The notes under the pieces are model-generated. The model saw nothing but the letters and a program-made list of their open reading frames with translations. It made no database searches and had not been told where the DNA came from. A stretch of 64,000 nucleotides of DNA from Sutcliffiella horikoshii (GTDB lineage Bacteria; Bacillota; Bacilli; Bacillales; Bacillaceae_I): positions 248,001-312,000 of the forward strand of contig NZ_RXZI01000003.1 of assembly GCF_021991925.1 (NCBI RefSeq), given 5' to 3'. A program made the position numbers and the translations under genes. The stretch's first letter is position 1. Each line of letters opens with the position of its first letter. This document shows, piece after piece, positions 9,937-18,295 of the stretch.

Positions 9937-10017
9937 GTGGAAACTTTAGCGAAAGTATTAATAGGCTTGTGCGTAATTTTTGTTTTGATTGGAATCATTT
10001 ATCTTGTTATCGCATAG
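9937..10017 (+). CDS. Possible 26-residue single-span membrane peptide
   Basis: GTG 9937 to TAG 10015-10017 encodes METLAKVLIGLCVIFVLIGI followed by IYLVIA: a short polar start and one long hydrophobic helix. AAGGAG lies about 9 bases upstream, and the frame begins 13 bp after the yshE-type stop, suggesting translational coupling. I know no named homologue. Coding status rests on the ribosome-binding site, position and hydrophobic pattern only. Confidence 0.5.
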   Translation: METLAKVLIGLCVIFVLIGIIYLVIA

Positions 10018-10032
10018 TATCGTATATTGCAG

Positions 10033-10057
10033 GGAGAAGGGGACGATCTCCTTCTCT
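10033..10057 (+). terminator. Hairpin downstream of the yshE unit
   Basis: GAGAAGGGGA CGA TCTCCTTCTC gives a 10-bp stem with one G-U pair, followed only by TTAG, so termination would be weak. An almost identical stem recurs at 10270-10293 on the other side of a repeat element. Confidence 0.5.
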
Positions 10058-10094
10058 TAGTTTGTGACAAAGCAAAATATAAAGCAGTTTTCAA

Positions 10095-10223
10095 GTTGAT
10101 CGTAGTGGAAGGCGCGAAGACTCCCGCGGGAGGAAGGGACAGGGAAGACCCCGCAGGGCGTTAGCCCGAGGAGGCTTCCGGACCGCCCTACGGATAAGCG
10201 AAGCGCCTGAAACGAAGATCAAC
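10095..10223 (+). repeat. Dispersed structured repeat, copy 1
   Basis: A ~129-bp element with perfect ends GTTGATC / GATCAAC. Inside are an outer helix GGCGC / GCGCC, a palindrome CTCCCGCGGGAG, and an inner helix GGAAG / CTTCC capped by GGGC-GTTA-GCCC. It is GC-rich compared with its surroundings and has no coding frame of note. It lies between two nearly identical hairpins. Confidence 0.9.
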
Positions 10224-10267
10224 AGTAAAATGTAAATCTAATGATTATTAGGGTTTGTCAACAGTCT

Positions 10268-10300
10268 GGGAGAAGGAGACGAATCTCCTTCTCTTTTTTA
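10268..10300 (+). terminator. Terminator or attenuator directly before khtT
   Basis: GAGAAGGAGA, a 4-base loop, TCTCCTTCTC and six T residues form a strong intrinsic terminator. Its T run ends about 17 bases before the khtT ATG, and the ribosome-binding site AGGAGG follows at once. There is no room for a promoter between the T run and the gene, so khtTU must be expressed by read-through or by attenuation. Confidence 0.8.
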
Positions 10301-10316
10301 TCTAGGAGGAAAAGAC

Positions 10317-10811
10317 ATGCAATTTAAAACAACCGAACTGCCCGGAATAGGCAAAAAAATATCCTTTATTACTGCAGAAGGCAACATGGTAGTGTTAGTT
10401 GTCCACCATTCCGGTAAAAGAGAAATGTACTTCTTTGATGACCCTGATAGTGATGAAGCGGACTTTTCCATTTCTATGACATCGGATGAAACAAGGGAGC
10501 TTGGGGCCCAATTATTGGGTGCCATGTACCAGCCTGTAGATATGGATAAAATGAAAATGTTTAAAAAACAGATCATCATCGAATGGGTCGATGTAAAAAA
10601 AGGATCGCCCCTTGTTGGGAAAACCATTGGGCAATCCCAGATACGGACTAGAACTGGTGCTTCCATCATTGGGATCGTCAAAGGAGAAGACAATATCGCC
10701 GTTCCTGATATTGATGTTATCCTACACGAAGGAGATGTGTTGATGATCTGCGGAAAGCAGGCGCAAATTGCAAAACTTACGAAGCTTTGTGAGGGAGGAG
10801 ACGCTTCCTGA
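10317..10811 (+). CDS. khtT: K+/H+ antiporter regulatory subunit KhtT-like
   Basis: A 164-residue cytoplasmic protein with an N-terminal regulatory half (LPGIGKKISFIT, HHSGKREMYFFDD) and a C-terminal RCK_C/TrkA-C domain (about residues 85-160, VDVKKGSPLVGKTIGQSQIR ending in LHEGDVLMICG). In B. subtilis KhtT gates the KhtU antiporter and binds c-di-AMP. The stop overlaps the khtU ATG by one base (TGATG), which supports a two-subunit complex. A terminator-like hairpin sits immediately upstream. Confidence 0.88.
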   Translation: MQFKTTELPGIGKKISFITAEGNMVVLVVHHSGKREMYFFDDPDSDEADFSISMTSDETRELGAQLLGAMYQPVDMDKMKMFKKQIIIEWVDVKKGSPLVGKTIGQSQIRTRTGASIIGIVKGEDNIAVPDIDVILHEGDVLMICGKQAQIAKLTKLCEGGDAS

Positions 10812-11986
10812 TGGATCATGGAACACCGATACTTTTAAGCATAGGTGTCATATTATTGGTTCTTTTTCTTATTAGCTATATTGGTGGGAAAATAAAGGTT
10901 CCAGGAGTTATCCTTTATATTATTTTAGGAATTGGAATCGGATCATTCATTTCAGATAATGAGATTCTCCATATCGCAAGCGAAGTGGGAATCGTGCTTC
11001 TTTTTTTCCTACTGGGTTTGGAATTTCCGTTGGCAAAATTAAAAGGGATGGCCGTTAAAGTATGGAAGCCGGGATTGCTCGATCTCGTCCTCAATCTGGG
11101 GATTTCTACTTTCATCTGTCTGTTTTTTGGACTAGACCTCTTACCTTCCCTTATTATTGGCGGAGTCTTATACGCTACAAGCTCTTCCATTTCCGCTAAG
11201 CTGCTTGAAAGTACAAAGAGGCTTGCAAATGCGGAATCGGAATACATACTTGCCATCCTCATCTTTGAAGATATTGTAGCGCCAATCATCGTTGCCGTCT
11301 TGATAGGCATGGCCTCTGATGGTGGAATTACAGGTTTGGATTTTGCTATTCTCCTAGGGAAAATACTCATTCTGACAGCAGGTGCCATGCTGATAGGGCG
11401 CTTTGGATTCTCTAGGCTCGAGAAATTTTTTGAGCGGCTGATCGGAAGTGATATGTTTATTTTGTTGACGGTCGGAATTGCGTTGACCTATGGAGGACTT
11501 GCTTTATTATTAGGTCTTTCTGAAGTACTTGGTGCATTTTTAGCAGGTATCATGCTTGCCGAAACCAAACGGTCACATGACATTGAAAACGTAACGCTTC
11601 CTGTAAGAGACTTACTGTTACCAATATTCTTCTTGCATTTTGGTACGACGATCAACCTTGGGGAAGGTATCCCTTATGTTGGACTCCTCTTCACCCTTAT
11701 AGGTTGGGCTCTTGTAGGAAAAATAATCGTAGGCATGCTTGGTGGAAGATGGTATGGACTGTCAAAAAGAGTGGCGTTAAGAGCAGGATTTTCCCTAACT
11801 CCACGGGGAGAATTCTCTGTCGTCATAGCCGGTATAGCCACCGGGGCTACAAAGGTCTTTAGTGGGGTGTTCATTTTAGTATCGGCAATGCTCGGTATCC
11901 TGTTCTTTATCTTCGCACCTAAGTTAACGGATTTAATCTATGGAAAAAAACAGAAGAAAAAAAGAAATTTAAAAGTTCCCTCTTAA
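10811..11986 (+). CDS. khtU: CPA2-family K+/H+ antiporter, KhtU-like
   Basis: A 391-residue membrane transporter with about 11-12 hydrophobic helices from residue 8 onward. Conserved CPA2 features include LLFFLLGLEFPLAKLKG, the ATSSSISAKLL segment and EDIVAPIIVA with the acidic transport residue. It lacks a C-terminal TrkA-N domain, which fits a separate regulatory subunit encoded just upstream. Expected role: K+ efflux under alkaline or salt stress. A terminator follows. Confidence 0.88.
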   Translation: MDHGTPILLSIGVILLVLFLISYIGGKIKVPGVILYIILGIGIGSFISDNEILHIASEVGIVLLFFLLGLEFPLAKLKGMAVKVWKPGLLDLVLNLGISTFICLFFGLDLLPSLIIGGVLYATSSSISAKLLESTKRLANAESEYILAILIFEDIVAPIIVAVLIGMASDGGITGLDFAILLGKILILTAGAMLIGRFGFSRLEKFFERLIGSDMFILLTVGIALTYGGLALLLGLSEVLGAFLAGIMLAETKRSHDIENVTLPVRDLLLPIFFLHFGTTINLGEGIPYVGLLFTLIGWALVGKIIVGMLGGRWYGLSKRVALRAGFSLTPRGEFSVVIAGIATGATKVFSGVFILVSAMLGILFFIFAPKLTDLIYGKKQKKKRNLKVPS

Positions 11987-11990
11987 GAAG

Positions 11991-12037
11991 AAACCCGCAA
12001 TCAGTTGTTAGGCAGTCTGGCGACGATGCGGGTTTTT
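11991..12037 (+). terminator. Terminator after khtU
   Basis: AACCCGCA and TGCGGGTT pair around a loop of about 27 bases and are followed by a T run. The long loop is unusual, but stem and T run are clear. Confidence 0.75.
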
Positions 12038-12169
12038 GAATAGCAATTAAAACTATATTTTTGCAAAAATCAAAAAAATGTTATAATTTTCATCGGATTA
12101 CTGATATACTATAACAAACAGATATGGGCCTTTTGTAGTAGTACAGGCCGATAAAGAGGAGGGAATGGA

Positions 12170-13858
12170 ATGGAGCAAGTAGTGAATAAGCCGTGGCTTT
12201 CACTTTATCCAGATGAAATACCTCATGAGATCAACTTCGAAGAACGAACATTGCAGTCATTTTTAAAACAAGCAGCGGAAGAGTACCCAACAAAAACGGC
12301 CATAAGCTTCCTTGGCAAGAAACTGACATTTGAAGAAGTGTATGATCAATCTTTAAAACTGGCAAACTACTTAAAAGGCCTCGGAATTGAAAAGGGTGAC
12401 AGGGTGTCCATCATGCTGCCCAACTGTCCCCAAGCGGTTATCAGCTATTATGGTGTCCTGTTTGCAGGAGGAATCGTTGTGCAGACGAACCCTCTTTACA
12501 TGGAACGTGAGCTCGAATATCAGATGAATGATTCCGGTTCGGAAGTCATCATCACATTGGATATTCTTTATCCAAGAGTGTCAAAAGTGAAAGCGCTGAC
12601 AAAATTGAAGCATGTCATTGTCACGGGAATAAAGGACTATCTTCCGTTCCCTAAGAACATGCTGTATCCATTTGTGCAGAAGAAACAATATGGGATTGTC
12701 GTTAAAGTGGAACATAGCGGGGAAAACCACTTATTTACGGAAGTGATCAAACAATCAGAAGCACAAATGATCGATATTCCAATAGATCCTAACGAAGATC
12801 TTGCCTTGCTGCAATATACAGGAGGAACGACAGGATTTCCTAAAGGGGTCATGTTGACACATATGAATCTCGTTTCCAATACGATGATGAGTGTAAAATG
12901 GATGTATCGATGTAAAAGAGCACAGGAAAAGGTCATAGGAATCCTTCCATTCTTTCATGTATATGGAATGACAGCTGTTATGAACCTTTCCATCATGCAG
13001 GCTTTTGAAATGGTGCTCTTGCCTAAATTCGATCCGGAGACAACCTTGAAAACCATCCAAAAGGAGAAGCCAACGCTTTTCCCGGGAGCACCCACGATCT
13101 ACATCGCTCTCTTGAACCATCCTGATATTAAAAAATATGACCTATCTTCGATTGATTCCTGTATCAGTGGTTCGGCAGCATTGCCTGTTGAAGTGCAGGA
13201 ACAGTTCGAACGAGTAACAGGAGGGAAGTTGGTGGAAGGATACGGGCTTTCAGAAGCATCCCCGGTTACGCATGCAAATTTCCTTTGGGATGAAAGGGTA
13301 TCTGGTAGCATTGGCATTCCTTGGCCAAATACGGAATCCGTCATCCTCTCCATGGAAAATGGCGAACTGGCTCCAGTTGGGGAAATCGGCGAAATTGCTG
13401 TAAAAGGCCCTCAAATCATGAAGGGTTACTGGAACAGGAAAGAAGAAACAGAAGCAGTGCTAAAAGACGGATGGTTATTGACAGGTGACCTTGGCTATAT
13501 GGACGAACGTGGCTATTTCTATGTGGTGGACCGTAAGAAAGACATGATCATTGCTGGCGGATTCAACATCTATCCAAGGGAGATTGAAGAAGTGCTTTAT
13601 GAGCATGAACAAATCCAGGAGGTAGTGGTGGCGGGAATCCCGGATGCTTATCGTGGTGAGACCGTAAAAGCTTATATTGTTAAAAAAGCAGGAGCCACTC
13701 TTACAGAAGAAGAACTGGATGCCTATGCACGTAAACACTTAGCGGCCTACAAGGTCCCAAGGCTTTACGAATTCAGAGATGAGCTTCCAAAGACAGCAGT
13801 TGGGAAAATTTTAAGAAGAGCACTGGTGGATGAAGAAAAACAGAAAATCGCAAAGTAA
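12170..13858 (+). CDS. lcfA: Long-chain fatty-acid--CoA ligase
   Basis: Activates fatty acids with ATP and CoA for beta-oxidation. The 562-residue product has the AMP-binding P-loop YTGGTTGFPKG (about residue 219), GYGLSEASPV, the acyl-CoA synthetase signature LLTGDLGYMDERGYFYVVDR and the C-terminal PKTAVGKILRR lysine motif. ATG 12170 follows GAGGAGGG. In B. subtilis lcfA heads lcfA-fadR-fadB-etfB-etfA; here a strong terminator and a new promoter separate it from fadR. No FadR-type operator is visible upstream. Confidence 0.95.
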   Translation: MEQVVNKPWLSLYPDEIPHEINFEERTLQSFLKQAAEEYPTKTAISFLGKKLTFEEVYDQSLKLANYLKGLGIEKGDRVSIMLPNCPQAVISYYGVLFAGGIVVQTNPLYMERELEYQMNDSGSEVIITLDILYPRVSKVKALTKLKHVIVTGIKDYLPFPKNMLYPFVQKKQYGIVVKVEHSGENHLFTEVIKQSEAQMIDIPIDPNEDLALLQYTGGTTGFPKGVMLTHMNLVSNTMMSVKWMYRCKRAQEKVIGILPFFHVYGMTAVMNLSIMQAFEMVLLPKFDPETTLKTIQKEKPTLFPGAPTIYIALLNHPDIKKYDLSSIDSCISGSAALPVEVQEQFERVTGGKLVEGYGLSEASPVTHANFLWDERVSGSIGIPWPNTESVILSMENGELAPVGEIGEIAVKGPQIMKGYWNRKEETEAVLKDGWLLTGDLGYMDERGYFYVVDRKKDMIIAGGFNIYPREIEEVLYEHEQIQEVVVAGIPDAYRGETVKAYIVKKAGATLTEEELDAYARKHLAAYKVPRLYEFRDELPKTAVGKILRRALVDEEKQKIAK

Positions 13859-13870
13859 GTTAGACAAAGG

Positions 13871-13894
13871 GAGAGGGATGAGTCCCTCTCTTTT
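13871..13894 (+). terminator. Terminator between lcfA and fadR
   Basis: GAGAGGGA TGAG TCCCTCTC TTTT: a perfect 8-bp stem and T run, 12 bases after the lcfA stop. Confidence 0.88.
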
Positions 13895-13933
13895 AGTTAT
13901 GTATTTTATATGAAAATTATGATAAGATAATGA

Positions 13934-13988
13934 TTGACAGTTCATTCAGGGTAAAGTATCATGAAAATATGAATGATGATTCATTCAT
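13934..13988 (+). promoter_or_regulatory. fadR promoter with FadR operator
   Basis: TTGACA (13934-13939), a 17-base spacer and TATCAT (13957-13962) form a near-consensus sigma-A promoter. At the predicted start point lies ATGAATGATGATTCATTCAT (13969-13988), whose half-sites ATGAATGA and TCATTCAT match the published B. subtilis FadR (YsiA) consensus ATGAATGANTANTCATTCAT. Expected effect: autorepression of fadR and the downstream beta-oxidation genes, relieved by long-chain acyl-CoA. Confidence 0.88.
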
Positions 13989-14010
13989 TTTCCCAAAAGG
14001 AGCGAATAGG

Positions 14011-14598
14011 TTGAAACAACAAAAGCCTAAATACAAGCAAATAATAGATGCGGCGGTTATTGTCATAGCCGAAAACGGCTACCACCACGCGCAAGTTTCC
14101 AAGATTGCCAAACAGGCAGGGGTGGCGGACGGTACCATCTATCTATACTTTAAAAATAAAGAAGATATCCTCATTTCTCTGTTTCAAGAAAAAATGGGAC
14201 TCTTCGTCGAAAAGATTCGTCAAGAAATTGCAGGAAAATCGACATCAACAGAGAAATTATTAACGTTGATAGAAAAACATTTCTCCATGCTTGCTGCAGA
14301 TCACCATCTAGCAATCGTAACCCAATTAGAGTTGCGCCAATCCAACTTAGAGCTTCGTTTGAAGATTAACGAAGTGCTAAAAGGGTATTTACATGTGGTG
14401 GATGAGATTTTACTGGCTGGCACCAAGAATGGGGAGCTTCGTGCAGACCTGGATGTCCGACTGGCAAGACAGATGGTGTTCGGCACGATAGATGAAACGG
14501 TCACCACTTGGGTGATGAATGACCAAAAGTACGACCTGGCATCCATCGCGCCAAGAGTGCACGAATTACTAATCAAAGGGTTTGGGGCTACACCTTAA
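14011..14598 (+). CDS. fadR: TetR-family fatty-acid degradation regulator FadR
   Basis: A 195-residue TetR-type repressor of beta-oxidation genes. The N-terminal HTH (QIIDAAVIVIAENGYHHAQ, KIAKQAGVADGTIYLYFKNK) and the ligand domain closely resemble B. subtilis YsiA/FadR, including QLELRQSNLELR and GTIDETVTTWVMNDQKYD. The TTG at 14011 follows AAAAGGAGCG and gives MKQQKPKYKQIIDAA, the family start. An in-frame ATG at 13930 lies upstream of the promoter -10 and cannot be the start of this transcript. It is autoregulated through the operator just upstream. Confidence 0.93.
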   Translation: MKQQKPKYKQIIDAAVIVIAENGYHHAQVSKIAKQAGVADGTIYLYFKNKEDILISLFQEKMGLFVEKIRQEIAGKSTSTEKLLTLIEKHFSMLAADHHLAIVTQLELRQSNLELRLKINEVLKGYLHVVDEILLAGTKNGELRADLDVRLARQMVFGTIDETVTTWVMNDQKYDLASIAPRVHELLIKGFGATP

Positions 14599-14664
14599 GT
14601 AGCTCTGCGCTTTACATAAGACCGTGACTCAGTTTGTTAATAAAAGCAAAATTAAAGTGAAGAG

Positions 14665-14782
14665 TGGATTGGAGCGGAAGGCACTCGGCTCCTGCGAGAG
14701 GTAGAGGGAAACGGGAGACCCCACAGGCTTGCCGAGGAGGCTCCCGGCCCTCCCCGCGGAAAGCGAGTGCCTGCAGCGACAA
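14665..14782 (+). repeat. Dispersed structured repeat, copy 2
   Basis: Lies between fadR and fadB, ending about 40 bp before the fadB start. The terminal GTTGAT repeats are lost, but the outer helix GGCACTC / GAGTGCC and the inner helix CGGGAG / CTCCCG with tip GGC-TT-GCC are intact. The bases differ from copy 1 while the pairing is kept. Confidence 0.85.
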
Positions 14783-14821
14783 GGGACGGTCGAACTTTTA
14801 GCCACTAAGGAGGGAGTTATT

Positions 14822-15595
14822 ATGGAATTTTTGCAAATGAAAGTAGAAGACCGCATTGCTATCATCACCATTAATAAAGCACCGGCAAACGCTTTGTCAT
14901 CCGCAGTTTTGAAAGAGCTTTCATCGTTGATGGATGACCTGGAAAAGCAAGAGGACGTAAGGGTGATCTTGCTTCATGGAGAAGGTAGATTCTTCTCTGC
15001 TGGAGCTGATATTAAGGAATTCACCACAGTGAAAACGGGTGAGGAGTTTGCACAGTTAGCCAAATTCGGCCAGGATCTTTTTGAACGAATGGAGAATTTC
15101 CCTAAACCGATCATTGCCGCCATCCATGGTGCCGCATTGGGCGGAGGACTAGAGCTTGCAATGGGCTGCCATATCCGATTGGTAACGAAAACGGCTAAGC
15201 TTGGATTACCTGAATTGCAATTAGGGTTAATTCCAGGGTTCGCCGGGACACAACGTTTACCTAAACTTGTCGGTTCTGCGAAAGCCTTTGAAATGCTGTT
15301 CACCAGCGATACCTTAACAGGGGAAGAAGCGGTTCAATGGGGACTGGCAAATAAAGCCGTCGATGAAGAAGCATTAATGGAAGAAGCTTTGAAGATGGCG
15401 AAAAAAATTGCACAAAAGGGACCAATCTCTGTTGCTTCCGTTATCGAGCTTTCCCGATATGCAAAACATGAAGAATTTTACCAAGGTGTAGACAGGGAAG
15501 CACAACTATTTGGCAAGGTCTTCACGTCCGAAGATGGTAAAGAGGGAATCACAGCGTTTATGGAAAAAAGAGCTCCCGATTTCAAAGGGAAGTAA
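14822..15595 (+). CDS. fadB: Enoyl-CoA hydratase
   Basis: Hydrates trans-2-enoyl-CoA in beta-oxidation. The 257-residue crotonase-fold protein has the oxyanion-hole segments FSAGADIKEF (about 60-69) and GAALGGGLELAM (about 105-116), with catalytic Glu in the LPELQLGLIPGFAGTQRLP region. ATG 14822 has AAGGAGGG eight bases upstream; an open frame reaching back to 14729 runs through a repeat element and is not coding. It follows fadR and precedes etfB. Confidence 0.93.
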   Translation: MEFLQMKVEDRIAIITINKAPANALSSAVLKELSSLMDDLEKQEDVRVILLHGEGRFFSAGADIKEFTTVKTGEEFAQLAKFGQDLFERMENFPKPIIAAIHGAALGGGLELAMGCHIRLVTKTAKLGLPELQLGLIPGFAGTQRLPKLVGSAKAFEMLFTSDTLTGEEAVQWGLANKAVDEEALMEEALKMAKKIAQKGPISVASVIELSRYAKHEEFYQGVDREAQLFGKVFTSEDGKEGITAFMEKRAPDFKGK

Positions 15596-15660
15596 TTTTT
15601 TTTATAATATAATATCTGAAAATTACTAATAAAAATAATGTTTAAACAGGAGGTACTGTA

Positions 15661-16434
15661 ATGAATATTTTTGTTTTATTAAAAAGAACATTTGATACAG
15701 AGGAAAGACTTACCGTTTCAAATGGCAGCATAAATGAAGATGGTGCAGAATTCATTATCAACCCGTATGACGAGTATGCGGTGGAGGAAGCAATTCAAGT
15801 AAGGGACGCTCATGGCGGAGAAGTGACTGTGGTGACGGTCGGTTCTGAAGAAGCAGAAAAAGAACTTCGCACGGCACTAGCGATGGGTGCTGACAAAGCA
15901 GTTTTGATTAACATAGAAGACGATGTCGAAAATGGAGATCAATTTACTACAGCGAAAATCTTGGCAGAATTCTTAAAAGATAAAGAAGCTGATTTGATTA
16001 TCGGCGGTAACGTAGCAATCGACGGCGGTTCAGGACAAGTTGGACCACGTGTGGCGGAATTATTGGATATCCCTTACGTGACAACTATCACAAAATTAGA
16101 AATCGAGGGCGGAAAAGCTACTATCGTGCGCGATGTGGAAGGGGATTCCGAAGTAATTGAAACATCCCTTCCATTGCTTGTAACAGCACAACAAGGATTA
16201 AATGATCCACGTTATCCATCTCTTCCAGGGATCATGAAGGCAAAGAAAAAGCCTCTTGAAGAATTAGAACTAGATGATCTAGATCTTGATGAGGATGATG
16301 TAGAAGCAAAAACAAAAACCTTGGAAATCTACCTTCCACCGAAAAAAGAAGCAGGTCGCGTGCTTCAAGGTGAATTAGATGCACAAGTAAAAGAACTAGT
16401 TTCCGCATTAAGAAATGAAGCGAAAGTAATCTAA
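15661..16434 (+). CDS. etfB: Electron transfer flavoprotein beta subunit
   Basis: Beta subunit of the ETF heterodimer, which takes electrons from acyl-CoA dehydrogenases. The 257-residue protein has the ETF fold with NPYDEYAVEEAIQ, ALAMGADKAVLI, DLIIGGNVAIDGGSGQVGP and VTAQQGLNDPRYPSLPGIMKAKKKP, the signature of the beta subunit and AMP/FAD region. ATG 15661 has AGGAGG. It is encoded before etfA with a repeat element between the two. Confidence 0.95.
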   Translation: MNIFVLLKRTFDTEERLTVSNGSINEDGAEFIINPYDEYAVEEAIQVRDAHGGEVTVVTVGSEEAEKELRTALAMGADKAVLINIEDDVENGDQFTTAKILAEFLKDKEADLIIGGNVAIDGGSGQVGPRVAELLDIPYVTTITKLEIEGGKATIVRDVEGDSEVIETSLPLLVTAQQGLNDPRYPSLPGIMKAKKKPLEELELDDLDLDEDDVEAKTKTLEIYLPPKKEAGRVLQGELDAQVKELVSALRNEAKVI

Positions 16435-16452
16435 CGGCTAAAGAGAATTAGC

Positions 16453-16574
16453 GTTTGATTGGAGCAGATGGCGAAGACTCCGGCGGGAGGTAGCGGTTAG
16501 GGGAAACCCCGCTGGCCTTGCCGAGGAGGCACCGCAAGAGCCCCGCGGAAAGCGAAGCCAGATGCGGAAGTCAG
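16453..16574 (+). repeat. Dispersed structured repeat, copy 3
   Basis: Lies between etfB and etfA, ending about 40 bp before the etfA ribosome-binding site. It keeps the CTCCGGCGGGAG palindrome and the GGC-CTT-GCC tip, but the helix flanking ACCCC is degraded (GGGGAA against GCACCG). It must be read through if etfB and etfA share a transcript. Confidence 0.85.
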
Positions 16575-16627
16575 TAACGTCGCTAGAAAGAAATCATAGA
16601 TAGATACATGGACAGGAGGAGAAAAAC

Positions 16628-17605
16628 ATGGCAAGAAAAGTATTAACATTAGCAGAAGTGCGTGATTCCGCGTTGCGTAATGTATCATTTGAAGCAATCG
16701 CAGCAGGAAAAACAGTAGCAGAAGGTGGAGAAGTAGTTTCTGTACTAGTAGGGGAAGGCGTAGGTTCCCTAGCTCAAGAATTAATCGCTTACGGTGCAGA
16801 CCGTGTAGTGACAATTGAACACGCAAATTTGAAAGCGTACACATCTGATGGTTACTCCCAAGCATTAATGGCGGTAATTGAATCAGAAAATCCAGAAGGA
16901 ATCATTTTTGGTCATACAGCATTAGGGAAAGATCTATCCCCTAAATTAGCTTCCAAGTTGAATTCCGGATTGATTTCTGATGCAACTGAAGTAGAAGAAG
17001 TCGGTGGAAACCTCGTATTCACTAGACCAATCTACTCCGGTAAAGCGTTCGAAAAGAAAATCGTAACAGATGGTGTTATCTTTGCAACTGTACGTCCAAA
17101 CAACATCGCTTCTCTTGAAAAAGATGAGTCCCGTTCAGGTGACGTATCTTCCTTAGATGTAGATGTGAAGGATCTTCGCACAATCATCAAAGAAGTCGTT
17201 CGCAAAGCAACGGAAGGTGTAGATCTTTCCGAAGCGAAAGTGGTAGTAGCTGGTGGCCGTGGCGTTAAATCCACAGATGGATTCGAACCATTAAAAGAAT
17301 TGGCGGATGTTCTTGGAGCAGCAGTAGGTGCTTCCCGTGGAGCGTGTGACGCAGACTATTGTGATTACTCCTTACAAATCGGTCAAACAGGTAAGGTAGT
17401 AACACCTGACCTTTACATTGCATGCGGTATCTCCGGAGCCATCCAGCATCTTGCCGGTATGTCCAACTCCAAGGTAATCGTTGCAATCAATAAAGATCCG
17501 GAAGCAAATATCTTCAAAGTCGCTGACTATGGTATCGTCGGTGACCTGTTCGAAGTAGTACCAATGTTGACAGCTGAATTCAAAAAGCTGTTGGTGACGA
17601 ACTGA
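16628..17605 (+). CDS. etfA: Electron transfer flavoprotein alpha subunit
   Basis: FAD-binding alpha subunit of ETF. The 325-residue protein has the N-terminal ETF domain and the C-terminal FAD domain (from about residue 200) with [53 protein letters not shown] and [24 protein letters not shown] 16628 follows GGAGGAG. Together with lcfA, fadB and etfB it makes up the beta-oxidation cluster. A strong terminator follows. Confidence 0.96.
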   Translation: MARKVLTLAEVRDSALRNVSFEAIAAGKTVAEGGEVVSVLVGEGVGSLAQELIAYGADRVVTIEHANLKAYTSDGYSQALMAVIESENPEGIIFGHTALGKDLSPKLASKLNSGLISDATEVEEVGGNLVFTRPIYSGKAFEKKIVTDGVIFATVRPNNIASLEKDESRSGDVSSLDVDVKDLRTIIKEVVRKATEGVDLSEAKVVVAGGRGVKSTDGFEPLKELADVLGAAVGASRGACDADYCDYSLQIGQTGKVVTPDLYIACGISGAIQHLAGMSNSKVIVAINKDPEANIFKVADYGIVGDLFEVVPMLTAEFKKLLVTN

Positions 17606-17624
17606 GATCTGAGATTGAATCATT

Positions 17625-17660
17625 AAACAGCCAGGCACTTTTGGGTGCTTGGCTGTTTTG
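17625..17660 (+). terminator. Terminator after etfA
   Basis: AACAGCCAGGCAC and GTGCTTGGCTGTT form a long stem (one G-U pair) followed by TTTT. Confidence 0.88.
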
Positions 17661-17689
17661 GTGTGATGGAATAAGGAAAACCCAGCTGG

Positions 17690-17785
17690 TGATTGGAGCA
17701 CAGGGCGAAGACTCCTGAGGGAGATAGCGGTAGCTTGAGACCCCTGAAGCGTTGTGAGGAGGCTCAAGCAGCGCCCCGACGAATC
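17690..17785 (+). repeat. Dispersed structured repeat, copy 4 (3' truncated)
   Basis: Directly after the etfA terminator. It shows CTTGAG / CTCAAG in the inner helix, the second sequence class of this helix, and loses the right end after GCGCCCCGA. Confidence 0.8.
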
Positions 17786-17838
17786 TTCCATGAAATAAAA
17801 TGGCCAAAAACGGGTAAACCTATAACGAAGCAAATAAT

Positions 17839-17867
17839 TAGCAACACTATGTGCTAAATGCTATACT
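17839..17867 (+). promoter_or_regulatory. Probable trxA promoter
   Basis: TATACT (17862-17867) is preceded by TGC, an extended -10. The -35 TAGCAA at 17 bp is weak. It lies about 100 bp before trxA, and no other sigma-A-like site is clearer. Confidence 0.45.
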
Positions 17868-17967
17868 TTAGCTATAGTAAAACTCTGAAAGATTTTCCAT
17901 CTGTCAGAGTGCACATTAACAGCATATTTTGTTAACTGTGAGATAAAAGGCTTAGGAGGAATTTATT

Positions 17968-18282
17968 ATGGCAATTACAAATGCAACTGACCAAAACTTT
18001 ACACAAGAAACTAGCGAAGGTCTAGTTCTTGCAGATTTCTGGGCACCATGGTGCGGACCTTGTAAAATGATTGCTCCAGTTCTTGAAGAGTTAGATCAAG
18101 ACATGGGCGACAAAGTTAAAATCGTAAAAGTGGATGTAGATGAGAACCAAGAAACTGCCGGGAAATTCGGCGTTATGAGCATTCCGACTCTACTTGTTAT
18201 CAAAAATGGTGAAGTAGTGGACAAAGCAGTAGGTTTCCAACCGAAAGAAGCTTTGGCTGAACTTTTAAACAAGCACGCTTAA
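17968..18282 (+). CDS. trxA: Thioredoxin
   Basis: A 104-residue cytoplasmic disulfide reductant. It has the active site WCGPC (Cys29, Cys32) in [16 protein letters not shown], the cis-Pro loop SIPTLL and the length typical of TrxA. ATG 17968 has TTAGGAGG upstream. It is monocistronic, with its own terminator, and lies before uvrC as in B. subtilis. Confidence 0.97.
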   Translation: MAITNATDQNFTQETSEGLVLADFWAPWCGPCKMIAPVLEELDQDMGDKVKIVKVDVDENQETAGKFGVMSIPTLLVIKNGEVVDKAVGFQPKEALAELLNKHA

Positions 18283-18295
18283 GATACATTTTGAG

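Noticed and set aside
10095-10223. Insertion sequence with transposase
   Set aside because: The repeats are only ~128 bp, encode no protein, and no transposase gene occurs anywhere in the window; at most they are non-autonomous.
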